Below, piece after piece: positions 5,976-9,992 of a stretch of 9,992 nt of DNA. The notes under the pieces were generated by a model, which saw only the letters and a program-made list of their open reading frames with translations, had not been told where the DNA came from and made no database searches. A program made the translations under genes and the position numbers. The number at the start of each line of letters is the position of its first letter. Position 1 is the stretch's first letter. Origin of the DNA: Cloacimonetes bacterium UBA6081 (GTDB taxonomy: Bacteria > Cloacimonadota > Cloacimonadia > Cloacimonadales > Cloacimonadaceae); NCBI GenBank assembly GCA_002428685.1, contig DIXL01000114.1, forward strand, positions 1-9,992, read 5' to 3'.

Positions 5976-7367
5976 ATGTCTCTGGTTTCGGTTCTGTATC
6001 TGGTATTCCTGACAATTGTGGCAATAGCCTACTATGCCATCCCCCAAGCCTGGAAAACATGTCTGTTACTTATTGCCTCCTTGGGGTTCTATGGCATAAA
6101 TCAGGGCTTTTACATTTTTATCCTGCTATTCTCAATAATTGTAAACTACACACTAATCCGGTTATGGGCAGCAAAGGCAGCTAAGCCTTGGGTTATCGCG
6201 GCTGTGCTGTTCAACGTTATGTTGCTTGGTTTGTTCAAATACATCCCCGCTATCTTTGGTTTTGCACACAACCCCAATGGCTCTTTATTCCAGCGGATAG
6301 CCATCCCGATTGGCCTATCCTTCTTCAGCTTTCAGGCCATCGGCTATATGCTCGATCTGCATTGGAGCGGCAAGAAAACAGTTGCCACGTTCCCACAATA
6401 CTCCCTGTTCATGTCTTTCTTCCCGCAGCTCTTAGCCGGGCCGATTGCCAGAGGCAAAAGCTTCATTCCCCAGATCAGCCGAGCTAAATCCTTCGATTAT
6501 TCCTGCATTGTTGCCGGTTTACGCAGGATACTCTGGGGATTGTTCAAGAAAGTGGTGATCGCCGCCAATCTCGCACCCTACACAGATGTGGTGTTCCAAA
6601 ACTACAGGGAGCATCAGGGGCTGACCATCATCCTGGCTGCCATAGCCTACACCATCCAGATCTTTATGGATTTCTCTGCCTACAGCGACATCGCTATTGG
6701 CTCTGCCAAAGTGCTTGGTTACGAGCTGATGGAGAACTTTCGCATACCTCTGTTTGCACGCAGCGTAACCGATTTCTGGCGCAGGTGGCACATATCGCTC
6801 TCTTCCTGGGTGCGGGATTATCTGTTTATGCCCTTGCAGTATCAAACCAGAGCCTGGGGCAAGAAAGGCATGCTTATGGCCACAATGCTAACCTTTCTGT
6901 TGATAGGTGTTTGGCATGGGGCAAACTGGACATTTGTGGTGTTTGGTCTGTTGCAGGGATTTGCCATCAGTTGGGAAATCCTTGCTGTCCGCTTTCGGGA
7001 GCAGTTGTGGAAATTACTGCCGGATTGGTTGAGCAAGGCTGTATCAAATCTAACAGTATTCTTGTTCATCACTGCCTCTGCTATTCTTTTGCGTTCCGCC
7101 TCCATCGGAGATGCCTTTGCTTTTATCTCCCGTATATCTGTTAGTACCGGCACGGTGTACTTTGGCTCCAAACAGCTACTTATCTTTGCTTTGGCAGGCA
7201 TGACGTTTGTGTTTGGAGTGGATGTACTTAAGGGCGAGATGCTCATTACCGAATTTATAGATAAACAGCCAGGCCTGCTACGCTGGTCGCTATACATCTT
7301 CTGCATAATAGCTATCTTGCTAATTGGTTCCCTCAGAAGCGATAACTTCATTTACTACCAGTTCTGA
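5976..7367 (+). CDS. MBOAT-family membrane O-acyltransferase (DltB/AlgI-like)
   Basis: This polytopic membrane acyltransferase is predicted to take the acyl or aminoacyl group from the carrier protein in the cytoplasm and transfer it to an acceptor at the outer face. It has 463 residues, nearer to AlgI-type proteins (about 500) than to DltB (about 400). Motifs: PQLLAGPIARG (150-160), the signature FWRRWHISLSSWVRDY (267-282) with His272, and GVWHGANW (311-318) with the second conserved histidine, His314. Roughly ten or more hydrophobic segments span the chain. The extreme C-terminus is NFIYYQF (457-463), matching the FIYxxF ending of related MBOATs and of the DltX microprotein. It begins 13 bases after the carrier gene with a weak ribosome binding site and ends three bases before the SGNH-type gene. 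Confidence 0.95.
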   Translation: MSLVSVLYLVFLTIVAIAYYAIPQAWKTCLLLIASLGFYGINQGFYIFILLFSIIVNYTLIRLWAAKAAKPWVIAAVLFNVMLLGLFKYIPAIFGFAHNPNGSLFQRIAIPIGLSFFSFQAIGYMLDLHWSGKKTVATFPQYSLFMSFFPQLLAGPIARGKSFIPQISRAKSFDYSCIVAGLRRILWGLFKKVVIAANLAPYTDVVFQNYREHQGLTIILAAIAYTIQIFMDFSAYSDIAIGSAKVLGYELMENFRIPLFARSVTDFWRRWHISLSSWVRDYLFMPLQYQTRAWGKKGMLMATMLTFLLIGVWHGANWTFVVFGLLQGFAISWEILAVRFREQLWKLLPDWLSKAVSNLTVFLFITASAILLRSASIGDAFAFISRISVSTGTVYFGSKQLLIFALAGMTFVFGVDVLKGEMLITEFIDKQPGLLRWSLYIFCIIAILLIGSLRSDNFIYYQF

Positions 7368-7370
7368 GCC

Positions 7371-8345
7371 ATGAAACGTTTGTTGTTTAAGTCTATCCTC
7401 CTGCTGGCAATAACAATCCTGCTGGACTTCAGCATCGGCAAAGTATTGGCATACATGTTCTTTGCCAACACCAGCGGTGCACCCGGCTATGTACTGAACC
7501 ACGCAGTAGCCAAGCATTATGACGCCTACATCATGGGTGCCTCGGGTGCCCAAAGAGGTTACATCCCCAGCATATTAAGCCAGGAACTTGGCATGAACGT
7601 ATTGAACACCGGGGAAGCCGGAACCAATATCTTTCATAACTATGCCGCACTTAAGCTAATTTTAAAGCAGAACACCCCCAAGCTAATTATTTGGGACTTA
7701 ACCGATGCAGATTATTATTACAGACCCGATGCCGGTAAAACAGGGATGATAACTCCATACTACAAAGATGCCTCCATCAAAAAGCTGTTATATGACATGG
7801 AGCCCTTAAACAGGCTTTGGCTTTGCAGCAAGATTTATCCCTATAACGGCAAAATCCTAAGCATTGTGGGGTCATATTTCCTAAAGCCCAATGCCGAAGC
7901 CGGTGGAGACAGGGGCTATCATCCCATTCTGGGAACTATTAATCCCCGTTTGCGAAGCTTGTATCTACGGCAGTTCAGCGAGGAGCAAAGCTACGTTCTG
8001 CATCGCAGTAAGGATGATGCCGCCAAGGATGTTCTTATCCGCAAATACTTCCATGCGTTCATCAGGCTTTGCCAGCAAAATAACATACAGCTAATCGCCT
8101 TCCACTGCCCCAAAGCTCCGCTAAACAGCCAAATCGCCTCCACTCCCCTGATTTCCGTAGAGTTGCGTGCCCAGTTGCATAAATATAACATCCCGCTTTA
8201 CAGCATCATGCCCAGCCAATACCCACAGATGAACGAGCTGAATCTATACTATGATTTCAGCCACCTGAATCACAGAGGAGCACAAGTGTATAGCCGGATT
8301 GTTGCCCGGCATATACGTAACACATCCAATATGATGCCTGAGTGA
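7371..8345 (+). CDS. Membrane-anchored SGNH-type protein, DltD-like partner
   Basis: This is a 324-residue protein with one N-terminal hydrophobic segment (about residues 4-31), probably an uncleaved anchor that places the rest outside the inner membrane. SGNH hydrolase blocks are recognisable: MGASGAQRG (55-63) with Ser58 as the likely nucleophile, NTGEAGTN (79-86), WDLTDADYYY (108-117), and DFSHLNHRG (295-303), which gives Asp295 and His298 of the catalytic pair. DltD has the same topology and Ser-Asp-x-x-His arrangement but is longer (about 390 residues). AlgJ/AlgX-like proteins are an alternative comparison. As the last gene of the operon, three bases behind the MBOAT gene, it most likely completes transfer of the acyl group onto an envelope glycan. 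The identity of that polymer is not visible here. Confidence 0.88.
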   Translation: MKRLLFKSILLLAITILLDFSIGKVLAYMFFANTSGAPGYVLNHAVAKHYDAYIMGASGAQRGYIPSILSQELGMNVLNTGEAGTNIFHNYAALKLILKQNTPKLIIWDLTDADYYYRPDAGKTGMITPYYKDASIKKLLYDMEPLNRLWLCSKIYPYNGKILSIVGSYFLKPNAEAGGDRGYHPILGTINPRLRSLYLRQFSEEQSYVLHRSKDDAAKDVLIRKYFHAFIRLCQQNNIQLIAFHCPKAPLNSQIASTPLISVELRAQLHKYNIPLYSIMPSQYPQMNELNLYYDFSHLNHRGAQVYSRIVARHIRNTSNMMPE

Positions 8346-8357
8346 TTCCCGTGTAAC

Positions 8358-8377
8358 TCCTGTGTCGCCACACAGGA
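8358..8377 (+). terminator. Hairpin after the dlt-like operon
   Basis: TCCTGTGT (8358-8365) pairs perfectly with ACACAGGA (8370-8377) around a CGCC loop, 12 bases after the stop codon. The position suits a transcription terminator or a 3'-end stabilising stem, but no T-run follows, so intrinsic termination is not certain. A weaker stem (aaacgc with gcgttt, 8377-8399) follows at once. Confidence 0.4.
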
Positions 8378-8539
8378 AACGCATGGCAGATAAGCGTTTA
8401 GCGTGTTGTAACCCTTGCATGGATGATAAGTGTATGATAGATATATCATAAAGAGGAAAAACGGTGGAGAGACAGCCTACTGATATCAAGTAGAGATTGT
8501 CGAATAAACTGGAACACCGAATGAATTAAGCGTTCCGAT

Positions 8540-8571
8540 TTTTGTGCAATGGCTTACTCAAATGCACAAAA
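8540..8571. repeat. Inverted repeat with 9-base arms
   Basis: TTTTGTGCA (8540-8548) and TGCACAAAA (8563-8571) are exact reverse complements around a 14-base spacer. The shape suits either a weak bidirectional transcript-end stem or a protein-binding palindrome. There is no gene start nearby that it could regulate. Confidence 0.5.
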
Positions 8572-8611
8572 CTACTTCAGTAACATCCTATTAAAGCAAT
8601 CACCCTCCATT

Positions 8612-8726
8612 CGTTTTGACCCAAAATAGACTCCATAAGCTTGCAAACGCAACTACCGGATACCTCCTATGCCTGCATCTACCATCCCAACTATTAGCTT
8701 TCTCAGGTCTATTTTAGGTTAAAACG
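8612..8726. repeat. 20-base inverted repeat overlapping the end of the unrecognised gene
   Basis: Positions 8612-8631 (cgttttgacccaaaatagac) and 8707-8726 are reverse complements at 18 of 20 positions, 75 bases apart. The right arm contains the stop codon (8716-8714) and last codons of the minus-strand gene. No flanking target duplication is visible. It may be a small MITE-like insertion that supplied the gene's end, or a long-loop transcript-end structure. Confidence 0.6.
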
Positions 8727-9415
8727 GTTTTTTCTGTCAACTTTTCATGCGCTGCATAAATCCGCTTCCGTTTTTCGTGGTCCCCGTTAGGCAACGAAAT
8801 TTTCTGGAATTTTATAGGCTCGAAAGGCGGAATCTCAATGTTGTCCCAATTTTCCACGACATCGGTTGTATGCATCAGCTTTGCTTGGTAGTCAGCGCGC
8901 AATTTTTCCAGACCAAATCCTTGATACTCCTGTATCAATAAGTCAAACCAAATAATTATAGTTCTCAATTCCTCAGCTTGCAGTTGCCAGGCAAACTTGT
9001 AGATGATATCCCAACTGGAATACATTTGTACAGCCAGTTCACCAGATGTACTACAATGGTCAAGATCAGGAAATATCAGATGTAGTCCCAGATTGAGAAA
9101 TATCTTGCAATGATCATACTCGACCGGATAACCGATGAAACTATAGTTACTATCTTCAGCTCCTCCTGTATCGATTAATTGTTTGGTCGTGCAAAAATCT
9201 CCTAAAACTCTGGAAAACTCATGAAATTCACTACGAATAGTAACAGGTTCATTTATTAGCATAAACACACCTCCCACATTATCCGTCCGATAGCCGATCC
9301 GAATCTGATAGTAGGGATCCGGATAACCTGTATCAAGCATATAAGGTACATGAATTCCAACCTTCAGGAACTCGATCCACACGTAATCATTTGTTAAGAT
9401 AAGCTTTCCTTGCAT
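8714..9415 (-). CDS. Hypothetical protein, family not recognised
   Basis: This encodes a 233-residue protein that I cannot assign to a family. It has no signal peptide or membrane segment, so it is probably cytoplasmic. The N-terminal half alternates hydrophobic and aromatic residues (YVWIEFLKVG, YYQIRIGY), which suggests beta-sheet. The middle looks helical (AWQLQAEELRTIIIWFDLLIQEY, about 140-165), and the C-terminus is charged and Lys/Glu-rich. The start is set at ATG 9415 rather than the in-frame TTG at 9424, because GGAGG at 9429-9425 is nine bases from the ATG but abuts the TTG. Its DNA looks more AT-rich than the dlt-like operon. A frame-disrupted small gene lies 70 bases upstream, probably in the same transcript. 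Standalone proteins of this kind are often accessory or horizontally acquired, but no function is supported. Confidence 0.8.
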   Translation of the reverse strand: MQGKLILTNDYVWIEFLKVGIHVPYMLDTGYPDPYYQIRIGYRTDNVGGVFMLINEPVTIRSEFHEFSRVLGDFCTTKQLIDTGGAEDSNYSFIGYPVEYDHCKIFLNLGLHLIFPDLDHCSTSGELAVQMYSSWDIIYKFAWQLQAEELRTIIIWFDLLIQEYQGFGLEKLRADYQAKLMHTTDVVENWDNIEIPPFEPIKFQKISLPNGDHEKRKRIYAAHEKLTEKTVLT

Positions 9416-9485
9416 ATTTACCAACCTCCAGTTGATTTCAAGAAACTGTCATATCTGGGTTCTGGGTTTGAAGCGCACAGATTCT

Positions 9486-9757
9486 TCATATCCAATCTTT
9501 AGATACTTTATCTATCTTTTGCATGGTGTCCATCGTGAAAGCCAAAATCTTGGCAATGAACTCCACATTGTTGATCTCGTCCAGGGTCAGCACTCTGCCC
9601 TTGCGGTCTTTCAAGTATTTATTCAGGACTTGATATCCGCCATCTCCTGCTTGAAGCAAACTAATAGTTTCTGCAATTCCGGCCTTAGGGTGTGCTCTGT
9701 AACCTCTTCAGGTTTGTGCACTTTCAGTGCTTTGATGTATTCAATAAAATCAAGCAT
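9486..9757 (-). pseudogene. Small gene with an apparent one-base frameshift
   Basis: Reading starts at ATG 9757, four bases after GGAGG (9766-9762), and continues for 44 residues (MLDFIEYIKALKVHKPEEVT...) to a TGA at 9625-9623. The -1 frame, open from about 9710, carries a protein-like continuation (AGIAETISLLQAGDGG..., LTLDEINNVEFIAKILAF...) to a TGA at 9488-9486. A one-base deletion near 9690, where a CCC run occurs, would join them into one protein of about 90 residues. No slippery heptamer suited to programmed -1 frameshifting is visible in the overlap, so a real mutation or a sequencing error is more likely. It could also be just a 44-residue gene with coincidental sequence after it. The family is not recognised. 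It probably shares a promoter with the next gene. Confidence 0.5.
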
Positions 9758-9780
9758 CAAACCTCCATCTTAGTTCGGAC

Positions 9781-9809
9781 ATCCTAAAAACAGAAATGAA
9801 TTGCGTCAA
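9781..9809 (-). promoter_or_regulatory. Sigma70-like promoter of the right-end gene pair
   Basis: On the minus strand TTGACG (9809-9804) and TAGGAT (9786-9781) are spaced by exactly 17 bases. The predicted start point lies around 9774, giving a short leader of about 17-20 bases that includes the GGAGG before ATG 9757. This is the best-formed promoter in the window. Confidence 0.5.
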
Positions 9810-9916
9810 TGAAATATTTGGTTTATTGAGAGTTTATCTTAAAATAATTGTTAGAACTAATGATTGCAATTGGATCAAATTCGTCAACCCACAAGAGTTT
9901 TAATCTTTGCCCCAAT

Positions 9917-9966
9917 TACGGAATTAATGCGGAATCATTGCGGATGAAATCCATATTAATTCCGTA
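9917..9966. repeat. Iteron-like 11-base repeats with an inverted copy
   Basis: Two adjacent 11-base units, CGGAATTAATG (9919-9929) and CGGAATCATTG (9930-9940), match at 9 of 11 positions. A third partial unit begins at 9941. The 12 bases at 9917-9928 recur as an exact reverse complement at 9955-9966. The helical-turn spacing suggests a protein-binding site, such as an operator or iteron, upstream of the right-end gene pair. Confidence 0.45.
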
Positions 9967-9992
9967 TTAATACAACTTCCACATTGACAAAA

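Larger units (their letters stand above)
8346..8713. other. Convergent gene-free region
   Basis: These 368 bases lie between the ends of the dlt-like operon (plus) and the unrecognised gene (minus). I see no gene. They hold three paired structures, at 8358-8377, 8540-8571 and 8612-8726, none followed by a clear T-run. A convergent junction is expected to contain transcription-end signals in both directions. Confidence 0.6.

Noticed and set aside
9422..9424. TTG as the start of the unrecognised 8714-9415 gene
   Set aside because: GGAGG directly abuts this TTG, leaving no spacing, whereas the ATG at 9415 is nine bases away.
9432..9773. A 113-codon plus-strand frame
   Set aside because: It is antisense to the small minus-strand gene, which has a promoter and a strong ribosome binding site. 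The plus frame has neither.

Overview
The window looks like part of a Gram-negative-type bacterial chromosome of moderate GC. Three predicted outer-envelope lipoproteins with clear lipoboxes sit beside the housekeeping genes mltG and ruvX. The tight operon with short overlaps, the many small lipoproteins and the dispersed palindromic repeats would fit an FCB-group lineage such as Cloacimonadota. That placement is an impression only, because no rRNA or marker gene is present to test it.

Layout. Positions 1-475 hold no convincing gene but are packed with inverted repeats, including a 21-position hairpin at 172-218 and an inverted pair of a GC-rich palindromic repeat at 304-319 and 410-425. Positions 476-3647 are a minus-strand block read right to left: two related small lipoproteins, ruvX (YqgF-type nuclease fold), mltG (endolytic murein transglycosylase), then an LPP20-like lipoprotein. 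The first four genes overlap by 14, 4 and 4 bases, so they are almost certainly cotranscribed and translationally coupled. The fifth follows a 92-base gap. Positions 3648-4239 are a divergent intergenic region filled with nested inverted and direct repeats.

Positions 4240-8345 are a plus-strand four-gene operon: an adenylation enzyme, an acyl carrier protein, an MBOAT membrane acyltransferase and a membrane-anchored SGNH-type protein. Together they have the parts of a D-alanylation (dlt) type system. The adenylation enzyme activates a small acid, probably an amino acid, and loads it onto the carrier. The MBOAT moves it across the membrane, and the SGNH protein passes it to an extracytoplasmic polymer. 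The gene order is A-C-B-D rather than A-B-C-D. The MBOAT is AlgI-sized and ends in FIYYQF. The adenylation enzyme lacks the cysteine associated with D-alanine recognition in DltA, so both cargo and target are open questions.

Positions 8346-8713 are a convergent gene-free stretch with several hairpins. The right end (8714-9809) carries a minus-strand pair: a small gene split by an apparent one-base frameshift, behind a good sigma70-like promoter, and an unrecognised 233-residue protein. The last 180 bases are AT-rich and contain an iteron-like repeat cluster.
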